DNA of 64,000 nt from Curtobacterium sp. Leaf183 (GTDB taxonomy: Bacteria; Actinomycetota; Actinomycetes; Actinomycetales; Microbacteriaceae), in the NCBI RefSeq assembly GCF_001424385.1, contig NZ_LMPO01000008.1, positions 838,835-902,834 of the forward strand, read 5' to 3'. Each line of letters starts with the position of its first letter. The stretch's first letter is position 1. Of this stretch, positions 33,543-42,135 are shown piece by piece. Position numbers and translations under genes: made by a program. The notes beneath the pieces were generated by a model that worked only from the letters and a program-made list of their open reading frames with translations, did no database searches and was not told where the DNA came from.

Positions 33543-34474
33543 CGGGAGCCTCCAGGGCGGGTGGTGGTGCGGATTCGTGAACGGAGCGGTGCGCGTCCGG
33601 CGAGCACCTGCGCGGCGAGCCGCGCCTTCACCGGGTTCGGGACGCGCACGCGCGTGGTGATCAGCCGGTCCGCCGGGGTGGCGGCGATCCGGTCGTTGAG
33701 CTCTTGGAACAGCGCGTGCGCGAGACCGACCGCGTTGCGGGCGTCCTTCGGCAGCAGGGGGACGGTGCGCGCGGCGGTGTCGAGGTCGGCCTGCACGTCG
33801 GCGACGAGCCGGCGCTTGGTGGTCTCGTCGAAGGTGCGGACGTCGACGCCGGGGAAGTACGAGCGTCCGAGCACCTCGAAGTCGGCGTGCAGGTCGCGCA
33901 GGAAGTTGACCTTCTGGAAGGCGGCTCCGAGCGCCCGAGCGCCGTCGACGAGCACGGTGGCGTCGAACGTCGGGGTGCCCGCGCGGTACACGAACGCACG
34001 CAGGCACATCAGCCCGACGACCTCGGCCGAGCCGTACACGTAGGTGTCGAACGAGGCGTCGTCGTGCTCGGTCTGCTCGAGGTCCATCCGCATCGACGCG
34101 AAGAACGGCGCCGTGAGCTCGGCACCGAACCCCGTCGTGCGCGCGGTGCGGGCGAAGGCGTGCACGACGGGGTTCACCGAGAACCCGTGCGCGATCGCCC
34201 GCTCGGTGTCCTGCTCGAGTTCGTCGAGGACGGTGCGCGCGAGGGCCGGGTCGAGCCCGGCCTCGGTCGCGGGGCCGTCGACGACCTCGTCAGCCACGCG
34301 GACCAGGGCGTAGACGTTCTTGATGTGCTCGCGGGTGTCCTTCGTGAGCAACCGGCTGGCGAGCCCGAAGGACGTGGAGTACCGGTCGATGACGACGGAG
34401 GACGCCGCCTCGGCCGTGGCGTCGTAGAGCGGGAGCCGCGCGGCGTGCGTGCTCCCGGTGTGGTCGGTGCTCAC
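33539..34474 (-). CDS. crtB: Phytoene synthase
   Basis: A 311-residue squalene/phytoene synthase that condenses two GGPP molecules. SFGLASRLL and YALVRVADEVVDG hold the first Asp-rich motif (DEVVD), and QKVNFLRDLHADFEVLGRSY holds the second (the DxxxD type within LRDLHAD). The GTG start overlaps the crtE stop as GTGA. Confidence 0.94.
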   Translation of the reverse strand: MSTDHTGSTHAARLPLYDATAEAASSVVIDRYSTSFGLASRLLTKDTREHIKNVYALVRVADEVVDGPATEAGLDPALARTVLDELEQDTERAIAHGFSVNPVVHAFARTARTTGFGAELTAPFFASMRMDLEQTEHDDASFDTYVYGSAEVVGLMCLRAFVYRAGTPTFDATVLVDGARALGAAFQKVNFLRDLHADFEVLGRSYFPGVDVRTFDETTKRRLVADVQADLDTAARTVPLLPKDARNAVGLAHALFQELNDRIAATPADRLITTRVRVPNPVKARLAAQVLAGRAPLRSRIRTTTRPGGSR

Positions 34475-35529
34475 CGGACGCGCTCCACCAGCTCGGACAC
34501 GAGGGCCTCGAGCCGGACGGCCAGGTCGTACGGCAGCGCAGCGAGTTCGGCACGGGCCAGCGCGGTGTGCTCGCGGACGCGGGCCAGCGCGGCGTCGTGG
34601 GCGCCGCAGTGCACGAGCAGGCGGCGCATCTCGGCCGCGCGCTCCTCGGTCAGGTCCGGGTCGCCGAGGTACGGCGCCAGCTCGGCCCAGCACTCCGTGG
34701 TCGCCGCGTAGGCGATGAGCATGGTGCGCTTGCCCTCGCGCAGGTCGCCGATGGCGGTCTTGCCGGTCGCGGCCTCGTCGCCGAAGACCCCGAGCAGGTC
34801 GTCGACCACCTGGTAGGCGATGCCGATCTCGCGGCCGAAGGCCCCCAGCGCGGCCACCACCGTCTCCGGGGCGCCGGCGAGCACCGCGCCGGACTGCAGC
34901 GGCGCCTCGAAGGAGTACACGCTGGTCTTCGCGCGCTCCATCGCGAGCACCTCGTCCACCGTGGGCATCACGCCGTGGGTCAGGTCGACGTCGGCCATCT
35001 CGCCCGCGGCGCTCGCGAACACGGCGTCGTCGAACAGGTCGAGCAGCCGCGCACGATGGTCAGCGTCGGCACCGCTGGCCTCGATGAAGCGCGGCGCACC
35101 CGCGAGCGCGAGGTCGCCGGCGATCACGGCGGCGCTCATGCCGCGGTGCTCGGCGGTCGGCAGCGGCAGTCCGCCGGTCGTGCCGTTGTCGCGGAAGGAC
35201 CCGGCGACGTTCGGCTGCCCGCGGCGGGACCAGTCGCGGTCGATCACGTCGTCGTGCACCACGAGGGCGGTGTGCAGGAGTTCGTACGCTGCCCCGACGT
35301 TGGCGGCCGCGTGCACGTCGGTCCCGCCGAGCCCGGCGTAGGCCGTCAGCACCATGCGGGGGCGGAAGCGCTTGCCGCCCATGCTGGCCTTGCGCAGCAC
35401 GCGCCAGAGTTCCTCGGAGGGGCGTCCGAACGCCTGGGCACGGGCCGACGACACGGTGAAGAAGCGCTCCAGGCAGTCGTCGACCAGGGCGAGGTCGATG
35501 TGCGCCACGGTGGCCGCTTCGTCCGTCAT
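34471..35529 (-). CDS. crtE: Geranylgeranyl diphosphate synthase
   Basis: A 352-residue polyprenyl synthetase that supplies GGPP for the carotenoid pathway. The first Asp-rich motif is HDDVID (residues 92-97), GGKRFRPRM near 51 binds diphosphate, and YQVVDDLLGVFGDEAATGK holds the second Asp motif. It is the first gene of the six-gene operon. The ATG is only 21 bases from the idi ATG on the other strand, so the mRNA leader is near zero and the gene is probably leaderless. Confidence 0.93.
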   Translation of the reverse strand: MTDEAATVAHIDLALVDDCLERFFTVSSARAQAFGRPSEELWRVLRKASMGGKRFRPRMVLTAYAGLGGTDVHAAANVGAAYELLHTALVVHDDVIDRDWSRRGQPNVAGSFRDNGTTGGLPLPTAEHRGMSAAVIAGDLALAGAPRFIEASGADADHRARLLDLFDDAVFASAAGEMADVDLTHGVMPTVDEVLAMERAKTSVYSFEAPLQSGAVLAGAPETVVAALGAFGREIGIAYQVVDDLLGVFGDEAATGKTAIGDLREGKRTMLIAYAATTECWAELAPYLGDPDLTEERAAEMRRLLVHCGAHDAALARVREHTALARAELAALPYDLAVRLEALVSELVERVR

Positions 35530-35552
35530 TGGCCTAATCTATCGAACTAGAT
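35530..35552. promoter_or_regulatory. Compact divergent crtE/idi promoter with inverted repeat
   Basis: Only 21 bases separate the two start codons. They contain TAATCT toward idi and TAGATT toward crtE, each a plausible -10 for a leaderless transcript. ATCTA-TCGAAC-TAGAT (35537-35552) is an inverted repeat overlapping the idi ATG. In Corynebacterium and relatives, crt promoters are bound by the MarR-type CrtR; no such regulator gene is in this window. Confidence 0.55.
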
Positions 35553-36084
35553 GAACCACTTCCCTGAAACCGTCGTGCTGCTCGCCGAGGACCGTACCCC
35601 GATCGGCACTGCGGACAAGTTCGCGGTGCACACCGACCACACGCCGCTGCACCTGGCGTTCAGCTGCCACGTGACGAACAGCGACGGGGATCTGCTGGTC
35701 ACACGCCGGGCGCTGACGAAGAAGGCGTGGCCGGGCGTGTGGACGAACTCGTTCTGTGGACACCCCGGTCCGGACGAGTCGTTCGAGGACGCGATCGCCC
35801 GGCGCGCCGCCCGCGAGCTCGGCATCACCGTCCGTGACGTACAGCCCGTGCTGCCCGACTTCCGGTACCGCGCGGTCGACGCCTCGGGCATCGTCGAGAA
35901 CGAGGTCTGCCCGGTGTTCCGCGCCGTGACCGACGACGTGCCGGCACCAGCCGCCGACGAGGTCTCCGAGTACGAGTGGCTCTCCGAGGACGCCCTGCGC
36001 AGTGCCGTGTCGGCGGCGCCGTTCGCGTTCAGCCCCTGGCTCGGCTGGCAGCTCGAGCAGCTCCCGGTCAGCGCGCTCGACTGA
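35551..36084 (+). CDS. idi: Isopentenyl-diphosphate delta-isomerase, type 1
   Basis: A 177-residue Nudix-fold isomerase converting IPP to DMAPP, which feeds GGPP synthesis and the C5 additions of CrtEb. Catalytic Cys69 lies in TNSFCGHP and Glu116 in VENEVCPVF, both at the positions known from E. coli Idi. The metal-binding Nudix-like region is ESFEDAIARRAARELGI. Start is the ATG at the divergent promoter. Its last codons form the first unit of a 23-bp tandem repeat. Confidence 0.94.
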   Translation: MNHFPETVVLLAEDRTPIGTADKFAVHTDHTPLHLAFSCHVTNSDGDLLVTRRALTKKAWPGVWTNSFCGHPGPDESFEDAIARRAARELGITVRDVQPVLPDFRYRAVDASGIVENEVCPVFRAVTDDVPAPAADEVSEYEWLSEDALRSAVSAAPFAFSPWLGWQLEQLPVSALD

Positions 36085-36145
36085 GTCCGGTCAGCGCACT
36101 CGACTGAGTCCGGTCAGCGCACTCGACTGACCCGGGTCAGCGCCG
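36064..36145. repeat. Three tandem 23-bp repeats spanning the idi stop
   Basis: The unit begins CCGGTCAGCGC and contains CTCGACTGA. It starts at 36064, 36087 and 36110, with a truncated fourth copy at 36132. The first copy encodes the idi C-terminus and stop; the others repeat the stop outside the gene. The last partial copy enters the convergent small-protein gene at its stop. Confidence 0.85.
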
Positions 36146-36346
36146 GCGTGTCCGCAGGAGCAGCCCGACCACGCTCGTGACCACGAAGACGACGAGCGCC
36201 ACCGGGACCACGACGATCCAGCACGCCAGCAGCAGCACGCCGCGCACGACGTGTCGGGAGCGCAGGTGGCGGCCGGCCAGGACCAGCAGCATGGTGGTGC
36301 CGAGCAGCCCTGCTGCGTCGGCGTTCCTCGAGATGACGTTGCCCAT
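36137..36346 (-). CDS. Small two-helix membrane protein (69 aa)
   Basis: A 69-residue product with two hydrophobic segments (GLLGTTMLLVLAG, and VLLLACWIVVVPVALVVFVV extending on) and a basic C-terminus LLLRTRRR. The ATG at MGNVISRN has GGGG just upstream; a longer frame upstream is arginine/proline-rich and looks non-coding. Convergent with idi. No family recognised; it resembles generic superinfection- or PLDc_N-like small membrane proteins only in topology. Confidence 0.55.
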   Translation of the reverse strand: MGNVISRNADAAGLLGTTMLLVLAGRHLRSRHVVRGVLLLACWIVVVPVALVVFVVTSVVGLLLRTRRR

Positions 36347-36481
36347 GCCCCGATGGTCCCGGTCGACGGCGGGTCGGTGCGTCGGCCGACGGAGCCGCCC
36401 GGGTGGTACCCCGGTACCGGTTCGCGCTCCCCGGCGCAACGGCTCGGTCGACGCTCAGGTGGCGCCCGGCCCGCGGACGTG

Positions 36482-36516
36482 CATAATGATCTGGCTCGGG
36501 ATGTGAACGTGCACAT
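36482..36516 (+). promoter_or_regulatory. Promoter and LacI operator of the 36.5-kb regulator gene
   Basis: CATAAT (36482-36487) is a good -10 box in a GC-rich context. Fourteen bases on lies ATGTGAACGTGCACAT (36501-36516), symmetric at 14 of 16 positions. The same 16-mer, with two changes, lies at the promoter of the transporter operon downstream, which marks it as the operator of this regulator. Confidence 0.7.
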
Positions 36517-36552
36517 GGGCGTGCCACGGCCCCGAGCGGGAAACGAGAACCC

Positions 36553-37575
36553 ATGTCGTCGACGCGGACACAGCAGCCGCGGTCGCCCAGCATCCGCGAT
36601 GTCGCGCGGGTCGCCGGGGTGTCGCACCAGACGGTCTCCCGCGTGCTCAACAACTCGGACGCCATCCGCGCCGAGACACGCGACAAGGTCCTGGCCGCGA
36701 TGGAGCAGCTGCAGTACCGACCCAACCGCGCGGCACGGGCGCTGGTCACCAGCCGGACCCGGACGATCGGCGTCCTGACGGCGCAGCGCTCGCACTACGG
36801 ACCCGCGGTGACGATGCAGGCGATCGAGGACGCGGCCGTCGGTCGCGGCTACTCGATCACCACCGCGAACATCGCCGAACCGACCGACACCGCGGTGCGC
36901 GACGGCCTCGGGCACCTGCTCGACCAGGACGTCGAGGGCATCATCGTCATCGCCCCGCAGCAGCGGGTGTTCGACCTGATCGAGGAGCTCGGCGTCCGCA
37001 CGCCGTACGTCACGCTGCGCTCGAGCATCAACGAGGACCCGACCGCGCTCTGGGTGGACCAGATGGAGGGCGCTCGTCTGGCGACCGCGCACCTGCTCGA
37101 CCTCGGGCACGAGTACGTCCGGCACATCGCGGGCCCGCAGGACTGGATCGAGGCGGACGCCCGCATGCAGGGGTTCCTGCGCGAGATGTCCGACCGCGAC
37201 AAGCCCGTGCAACCGCCGATCCTGGGCGACTGGTCGGCGGACTTCGGCTACCACGCGGGCCGGGAGCTCCTGCGGTACCGCGACTGCACCGCGGTGTTCT
37301 GCTCGAACGACGCGATGGCGCTCGGGGTGGTGCACGCGGCTCGGTCGTACGGCCTCGACGTGCCGGGCGACCTGTCGGTGGTCGGCTACGACGACATCCC
37401 CGAGGCCAAGCACTTCTGGCCGCCGCTCACCACCGTGCAGGTCGACTTCGCCGACCTGGGTCGGCGGTGCGTCGACCTGCTGCTGCCCGACGAGGACGAC
37501 CGCCTCCGCCCGATCGAGATCGTCCCCCAGCTGGTCGTCCGCGCGTCGACCAGCGCCCCGCGTCACCGCAGCTGA
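36553..37575 (+). CDS. LacI-family transcriptional regulator of the monosaccharide transporter
   Basis: A 340-residue repressor. The HTH is PSIRDVARVAGVSHQTVSRV (about residues 12-31), the hinge RPNRAARALVTSRTRTIGVL follows, then a type I periplasmic-binding-like domain with CSNDAMALGVVHAA and VVGYDDIPEAKHFWPPLTTV. It lies 367 bases upstream of a MmsA-MmsB-ChvE operon. Shared operators at both promoters support autoregulation plus control of the transporter. Confidence 0.9.
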   Translation: MSSTRTQQPRSPSIRDVARVAGVSHQTVSRVLNNSDAIRAETRDKVLAAMEQLQYRPNRAARALVTSRTRTIGVLTAQRSHYGPAVTMQAIEDAAVGRGYSITTANIAEPTDTAVRDGLGHLLDQDVEGIIVIAPQQRVFDLIEELGVRTPYVTLRSSINEDPTALWVDQMEGARLATAHLLDLGHEYVRHIAGPQDWIEADARMQGFLREMSDRDKPVQPPILGDWSADFGYHAGRELLRYRDCTAVFCSNDAMALGVVHAARSYGLDVPGDLSVVGYDDIPEAKHFWPPLTTVQVDFADLGRRCVDLLLPDEDDRLRPIEIVPQLVVRASTSAPRHRS

Positions 37576-37613
37576 GGCGGACGTCCGGTTGTCCACGGAA
37601 CGCGGGTGGACGG

Positions 37614-37657
37614 CGGACGGGAGGAGCGGTGCGGGCTGGCACCGGGCCTCCCGTCCG
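37614..37657. repeat. Palindromic GGGAGG..CGGTGC hairpin element
   Basis: Arms of 19 bases (CGGACGGGAGGAGCGGTGC on the left) pair with two mismatches around a six-base loop. It lies 39 bases after the LacI gene stop, in terminator position, and belongs to the family also seen at 28918, 42065, 58169 and 63632. Confidence 0.75.
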
Positions 37658-37755
37658 ATCCGTGCCAGGCCGGGCCACGGCCCCACACCGGGGGACAACG
37701 GATGTCCGCAGCCGCGCGGACGCGGCGTCCGTTACCGAAACGCGACCAATCCGAA

Positions 37756-37819
37756 TTGACAGCGGCGCCGAGGCCATGCGTAGTATTACCTCCGTTCCAG
37801 CCGATGTGACCGTTCACAT
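37756..37819 (+). promoter_or_regulatory. Promoter and LacI operator of the monosaccharide transporter operon
   Basis: TTGACA (37756-37761) and TAGTAT (37781-37786) form a -35/-10 pair with a 19-base spacer. The operator ATGTGACCGTTCACAT (37804-37819) lies just past the expected start site, where a bound repressor would block elongation. Read on the other strand it matches the operator of the LacI gene at 14 of 16 bases. Confidence 0.7.
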
Positions 37820-37884
37820 CACGGCGAGCCAGCGGAACGACCGGACCCGACAACGTAGTCCGCACAGCGCCTGTGCCCCTTCGT

Positions 37885-37929
37885 TGCCGCAGCGGGACCA
37901 GACGAAGAACTGCCGCATCGCTGCGGCAG
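37885..37929 (+). promoter_or_regulatory. Mutually exclusive hairpins next to the mmsA ribosome binding site
   Basis: CTGCCGCA-TCGC-TGCGGCAG (37910-37929) forms an 8-bp hairpin abutting AAGGAG. The upstream TGCCGCAGC (37885-37893) can instead pair perfectly over 9 bp with GCTGCGGCA (37920-37928), which uses the same right arm. Two exclusive foldings directly before a ribosome binding site suggest post-transcriptional control or mRNA stabilisation. Confidence 0.45.
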
Positions 37930-37942
37930 AAGGAGATGCACT

Positions 37943-39535
37943 GTGGCGTCAACCCCGATCGACACCGGACTCCAGACCCGGTCGATCACCGCACCCGAGA
38001 CCATCCTCGAGATGCGGTCGATCACCAAGGAGTTCCCGGGTGTCAAGGCACTGTCCGAGGTGTCGCTCAACGTCCGTGCCGGCGAGATCCACGCGATCTG
38101 CGGCGAGAACGGCGCCGGCAAGTCGACCCTGATGAAGGTCCTGTCGGGCGTCTACCCGTACGGCACCTACGACGGCGAGATCGTCTTCGAGGGCGAGGAA
38201 GTCCGCTTCGCCAACATCAAGCAGTCCGAGCAGGCCGGCATCGTCATCATCCACCAGGAGCTGGCGCTGATCCCGGAGCTCTCGATCACCGAGAACCTGT
38301 TCCTCGGGAACGAGCCGGGCCGCTTCGGCACGATCGACTGGACCGCCGCGCAGCTGCGTGCGCAGGACCTGCTCGCCCGCGTCGGCCTGCGTGACGACCC
38401 GGACACGCAGATCAAGAACATCGGCGTCGGCAAGCAGCAGCTCGTGGAGATCGCGAAGGCGCTGCACAAGGACGTCAAGCTGCTCATCCTCGACGAGCCC
38501 ACCGCGGCCCTGAACGAGAACGACTCCCAGCACCTGCTCGACCTGATCGTCGGGCTGAAGGCCAAGGGCATCTCGAGCATCATCATCAGCCACAAGCTCA
38601 ACGAGATCGAGCAGATCGCGGACGAGATCACGATCATCCGCGACGGCAAGACCATCGAGACGCTCAACGTCAAGGCGGACGGCGTCAACGAGGACCGGAT
38701 CATCCGCGGCATGGTCGGTCGATCGCTCGAGTCCCGGTTCCCGGACCGCACCCCGAAGATCGGCGAGACGTTCTTCGAGGTCCGCGACTGGACCGTGCAG
38801 CACCCGCTCGACTCCTCGCGCCTGGTCTGCAAGGGCTCCAACTTCCACGTGAAGCGCGGCGAGATCGTCGGGTTCGCCGGTCTGATGGGTGCCGGACGCA
38901 CCGAGCTGGCGATGAGCCTGTTCGGCCACTCCTACGGCACGTTCCTCGGCGGTCAGGTCATCAAGGACGGCCAGGAGATCAAGCTCAACAACGTGCAGCA
39001 GGCCATCGACGCCGGCATCGGGTACGTCTCCGAGGACCGCAAGGCGCTCGGCCTGAACCTGCTCGACACCGTGAAGCGCTCCACCGTCGCGGCCGACCTC
39101 AAGAAGATCTCCAAGGGCGGCGTCGTCGACTCGCTCGAGGAGTACTCGGTCGCCGAGAAGTACCGCAAGATGCTCCGCACGAAGGTGCCCTCGGTCGAGG
39201 ACAACGTCGGCAAGCTCTCCGGCGGGAACCAGCAGAAGGTCGTCCTGTCGAAGTGGATGTTCACCGACCCGGACCTGCTGATCCTCGACGAGCCCACCCG
39301 CGGCATCGACGTGGGCGCCAAGTTCGAGATCTACGGCATCATCCAGCAGCTCGCGGCCGAGGGGAAGGGCATCATCCTGATCTCCTCCGAGCTCCCCGAA
39401 CTGCTCGGGCTCTCCGACCGGATCTACACCATCTTCGAGGGTCAGATCACCGCTGACCTGCCGGCCGACCAGGCCGATCCCGAATCGCTCATGCGCAGCA
39501 TGACCTCCGCGCGGAAGGGCGCCACCGTCTCATGA
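37943..39535 (+). CDS. mmsA: Monosaccharide ABC transporter ATP-binding protein (MmsA/GguA type)
   Basis: A 530-residue CUT2 ATPase with two ABC modules. The first has Walker [17 protein letters not shown] and [12 protein letters not shown]. The second has the modified Walker [13 protein letters not shown] typical of CUT2 ATPases, [14 protein letters not shown] and [16 protein letters not shown]. With the permease and ChvE-like binding protein it imports pentoses or hexoses. GTG start with AAGGAG seven bases upstream. The gene symbol follows family layout; the sugar is not established. Confidence 0.92.
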   Translation: MASTPIDTGLQTRSITAPETILEMRSITKEFPGVKALSEVSLNVRAGEIHAICGENGAGKSTLMKVLSGVYPYGTYDGEIVFEGEEVRFANIKQSEQAGIVIIHQELALIPELSITENLFLGNEPGRFGTIDWTAAQLRAQDLLARVGLRDDPDTQIKNIGVGKQQLVEIAKALHKDVKLLILDEPTAALNENDSQHLLDLIVGLKAKGISSIIISHKLNEIEQIADEITIIRDGKTIETLNVKADGVNEDRIIRGMVGRSLESRFPDRTPKIGETFFEVRDWTVQHPLDSSRLVCKGSNFHVKRGEIVGFAGLMGAGRTELAMSLFGHSYGTFLGGQVIKDGQEIKLNNVQQAIDAGIGYVSEDRKALGLNLLDTVKRSTVAADLKKISKGGVVDSLEEYSVAEKYRKMLRTKVPSVEDNVGKLSGGNQQKVVLSKWMFTDPDLLILDEPTRGIDVGAKFEIYGIIQQLAAEGKGIILISSELPELLGLSDRIYTIFEGQITADLPADQADPESLMRSMTSARKGATVS

Positions 39536-40824
39536 ACAACCTGAAACTGCTGTTCGGCAAGGGCAACAGCATCGGCCAGTACGGCATGATCATCGCCCTC
39601 ATCGTGCTCTTGATCTTCTTCTCGATCACCACCCAGGGGCTCATCCTGCAGCCCACCAACGTGATCAACCTGTTCCTGCAGTACTCGTACATCCTGATCC
39701 TGGCGCTCGGCATGGTCATGGTGATCATCGCCGGCCACATCGACCTGTCCGTGGGTTCGGTGGCGGCGGTCGTCGGCATCATCGTGGCGCAGTCCATCGC
39801 GGTGTGGCACTTCCCGGTCTGGACCGCGGTCATCCTCGGCCTGGCCGTCGGTGCCCTCATCGGTGCCTGGCAGGGCTTCTGGGTCGCCTTCGTCCGCGTC
39901 CCGGCGTTCATCGTGACGCTGGCCGGCCAGCTGATCTTCCGCGGTGTCAACCAGATCATCGGCAACTCGACGTCCGTGCCCGTGCCGAACAGCTTCACCC
40001 CGATCGGCGCCGGCTTCCTCGGCGACTTCGGACCGGACTTCGGCTACTCGAACGGCACCCTGCTCATCGGCCTGGTGACGATCGCCGCGCTGATCATCAT
40101 CGAGGCCCGGGGCCGTGCACGTCGCCGCAAGATGCAGGCCGAGGTCCCGCCGCTGTGGGTCTCCGTCGTCCGCACCGGCATCCTGGTCGCCGTGACGCTC
40201 GTCGCGACGTACCTGTTCGGTGCCGGCCCGGTCGGCACCTCGGTCCCGATCGTCGCGATCATCCTCGGCGTCCTGACGATCATCTACGGCTTCGTCACGA
40301 AGAACACGATCTTCGGTCGCCAGGTCTACGCGGTCGGTGGCAACTCCAGCGCCGCCGTCCTGTCCGGTGTCTCGGCCAAGAAGGTCAACTTCTTCGTCAT
40401 GATGAACATGTCCGTCCTGGCCGCCGTCGCCGGCATGGTGTTCGTCGCCTACTCCGGCGCCTCTGGTCCGGCTGACGGCACCGGCTGGGAGCTCGACGCG
40501 ATCGCCGCCGTGTTCGTCGGTGGTGCCGCGGTTGCCGGTGGTGTCGGCACGATCTCCGGCTCGATCATCGGTGGTCTCGTGATGGCCCTGCTGTCGAACG
40601 GCCTGCAGCTGATGGGCCTCGAGTCCAACAAGGTGCAGATCATCCGCGGTCTGGTCCTGCTCGTCGCCGTCGCCTTCGACGTCTACTCGAAGTCGCAGGG
40701 ACGCCCGTCGCTGATCGGCGGCATGATGCGGCAGTTCCAGCGGAAGGACACCGAGCAGAACACGGTGGCCGCGCAGCAGCCCCGCTCGATCGAGGACCAG
40801 CCCGAGAAGGTTACCCTCCCCTAG
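39532..40824 (+). CDS. mmsB: Monosaccharide ABC transporter permease (MmsB/GguB type)
   Basis: A 430-residue permease with about ten helices, including the conserved [20 protein letters not shown] and [11 protein letters not shown] of CUT2 permeases, and [20 protein letters not shown] late in the chain. An extra hydrophilic segment near residues 185-205 ([14 protein letters not shown]) is typical of the MmsB/GguB branch. The ATG overlaps the ATPase stop by four bases. Confidence 0.92.
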   Translation: MNNLKLLFGKGNSIGQYGMIIALIVLLIFFSITTQGLILQPTNVINLFLQYSYILILALGMVMVIIAGHIDLSVGSVAAVVGIIVAQSIAVWHFPVWTAVILGLAVGALIGAWQGFWVAFVRVPAFIVTLAGQLIFRGVNQIIGNSTSVPVPNSFTPIGAGFLGDFGPDFGYSNGTLLIGLVTIAALIIIEARGRARRRKMQAEVPPLWVSVVRTGILVAVTLVATYLFGAGPVGTSVPIVAIILGVLTIIYGFVTKNTIFGRQVYAVGGNSSAAVLSGVSAKKVNFFVMMNMSVLAAVAGMVFVAYSGASGPADGTGWELDAIAAVFVGGAAVAGGVGTISGSIIGGLVMALLSNGLQLMGLESNKVQIIRGLVLLVAVAFDVYSKSQGRPSLIGGMMRQFQRKDTEQNTVAAQQPRSIEDQPEKVTLP

Positions 40825-40885
40825 TTCCCCCATCCCCACAGCGGGGCTCCGGCCCCACCCTCCTCAACGAAGAGAAAGCAATCAC

Positions 40886-41989
40886 ATGCGCAAGAAGATC
40901 GTCGCCGGCCTCAGCCTGGCGCTCATCGCGGGCCTCGCCCTCAGCGGCTGCTCGTCGCGTGGCTCGGACTCCGGCAGCGGTTCCGACGCGACCATCAAGA
41001 AGGGCGACCTGATCGGTGTCGCACTGCCGGCGAAGACCTCGCAGAACTGGGTCCTCGCAGGTGCCGCGTTCAAGAAGTCGATCGAAGCCGCCGGTTTCAA
41101 GGCCGACATCCAGTACGCCAACGCCGGCAGCCCCGTCCCGGACCAGCAGTCGCAGATCTCGGGCATGATCACCAAGGGCGCGAAGGCCGTCATCATCGGT
41201 GCGGCCGACGGTTCGCAGCTCACCTCGCAGGTCAAGTCGGCGAAGTCCTCGGGCGCCGTCGTCATCGCCTGGGACCGCAACATCCTGAACACCAAGAACG
41301 TCGACTACTACGTCGCGTTCAACAACTACAAGGTCGGCCAGCTGCAGGCCCAGGCGCTGCTCAAGGGCCTGAAGGAGAAGAAGGGCGACGGACCGTACAA
41401 CGTCGAGCTCTTCGCCGGGTCGGCTGACGACGCCAACGCCACCGTGTTCTTCAACGGTGCCATGAACGTCCTGCAGCCGAAGATCGACGACGGCACCATC
41501 AAGGTCGTCTCGGGCCAGACCACCTTCCAGAAGGTGCAGACCAAGGGCTGGCTCGCGCAGAACGCCCAGTCGCGCATGACCGACCTGATCTCGCAGTACT
41601 ACTCGGGTGACACCAAGCTCGACGGCGTCCTGTCGCCGAACGACACCCTGGCCCGTGCGATCCTCACCGCGACCAAGGCCGCCGGCAAGGACAACCCCGT
41701 CGTGACCGGGCAGGACTCGGAGACCGCTTCGATCCCGCTCATCATGCAGGGCACGCAGTACTCGACGATCTACAAGAACACCACGGAAGAGGCCCAGGCG
41801 GCCGTCGACCTGGTCTCGACCCTGGCCAAGGGCGACAAGCCCGACACCAAGATCGACAAGACGAACAACTACAACGGCGTGAAGACGGTGCCGGCCATCG
41901 AGCTGACCCCGATCCTCGTCACGAAGGACAACGCGGTCGAGGCCTACAAGGGCAACTCGACCCTCGAGGACCTCGCCAAGCAGGGCTGA
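40886..41989 (+). CDS. chvE: Monosaccharide-binding lipoprotein (ChvE type)
   Basis: A 367-residue periplasmic-binding-protein-like lipoprotein. The signal MRKKIVAGLSLALIAGLALS is followed by Cys22 of the lipobox LSGC. The mature domain has the ChvE-like pattern IGVALPAKTSQNWVLAGAAF, then DADxx-like VVIAWDRNILN and LDGVLSPNDTLARAIL. It is last in the operon rather than first, 61 bases after the permease stop, with a small hairpin in the gap that could uncouple its level. Known relatives bind arabinose, galactose, glucose or xylose. Confidence 0.9.
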   Translation: MRKKIVAGLSLALIAGLALSGCSSRGSDSGSGSDATIKKGDLIGVALPAKTSQNWVLAGAAFKKSIEAAGFKADIQYANAGSPVPDQQSQISGMITKGAKAVIIGAADGSQLTSQVKSAKSSGAVVIAWDRNILNTKNVDYYVAFNNYKVGQLQAQALLKGLKEKKGDGPYNVELFAGSADDANATVFFNGAMNVLQPKIDDGTIKVVSGQTTFQKVQTKGWLAQNAQSRMTDLISQYYSGDTKLDGVLSPNDTLARAILTATKAAGKDNPVVTGQDSETASIPLIMQGTQYSTIYKNTTEEAQAAVDLVSTLAKGDKPDTKIDKTNNYNGVKTVPAIELTPILVTKDNAVEAYKGNSTLEDLAKQG

Positions 41990-42005
41990 TCCTCGGTACC
42001 ACCCG

Positions 42006-42040
42006 ACAGGGCCTCGTCCGCACCGCGGACGGGGCCCTGT
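42006..42040 (+). terminator. Terminator of the monosaccharide transporter operon
   Basis: ACAGGGCC and GGCCCTGT are the outer arms and CGTCCGC and GCGGACG the inner arms of a near-perfect hairpin, followed by CCTCGTTCC. It begins 17 bases after the chvE stop. Confidence 0.85.
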
Positions 42041-42064
42041 CCTCGTTCCAACGGGGAACGGACC

Positions 42065-42106
42065 GGACGGGAGGCACGGTGCGGGCCCGCACCGTGCCTC
42101 CCGTCC
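42065..42106. repeat. 42-bp perfect palindrome of the GGGAGGC.CGGTGC family
   Basis: The two 21-base halves are exact inverses with no spacer (left half starts GGACGGGAGGCACGGTGC and meets its mirror at GGGCCC). It lies between the transporter terminator and the convergent HepT gene. Confidence 0.85.
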
Positions 42107-42135
42107 GCGACCGGCGCACGTGGGCGGCGGGGCCG

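Noticed and set aside
39442-40839. 465-codon minus-strand frame opposite the MmsB permease
   Set aside because: Asp/His/Gly-rich shadow of a membrane-protein gene with no recognisable fold.
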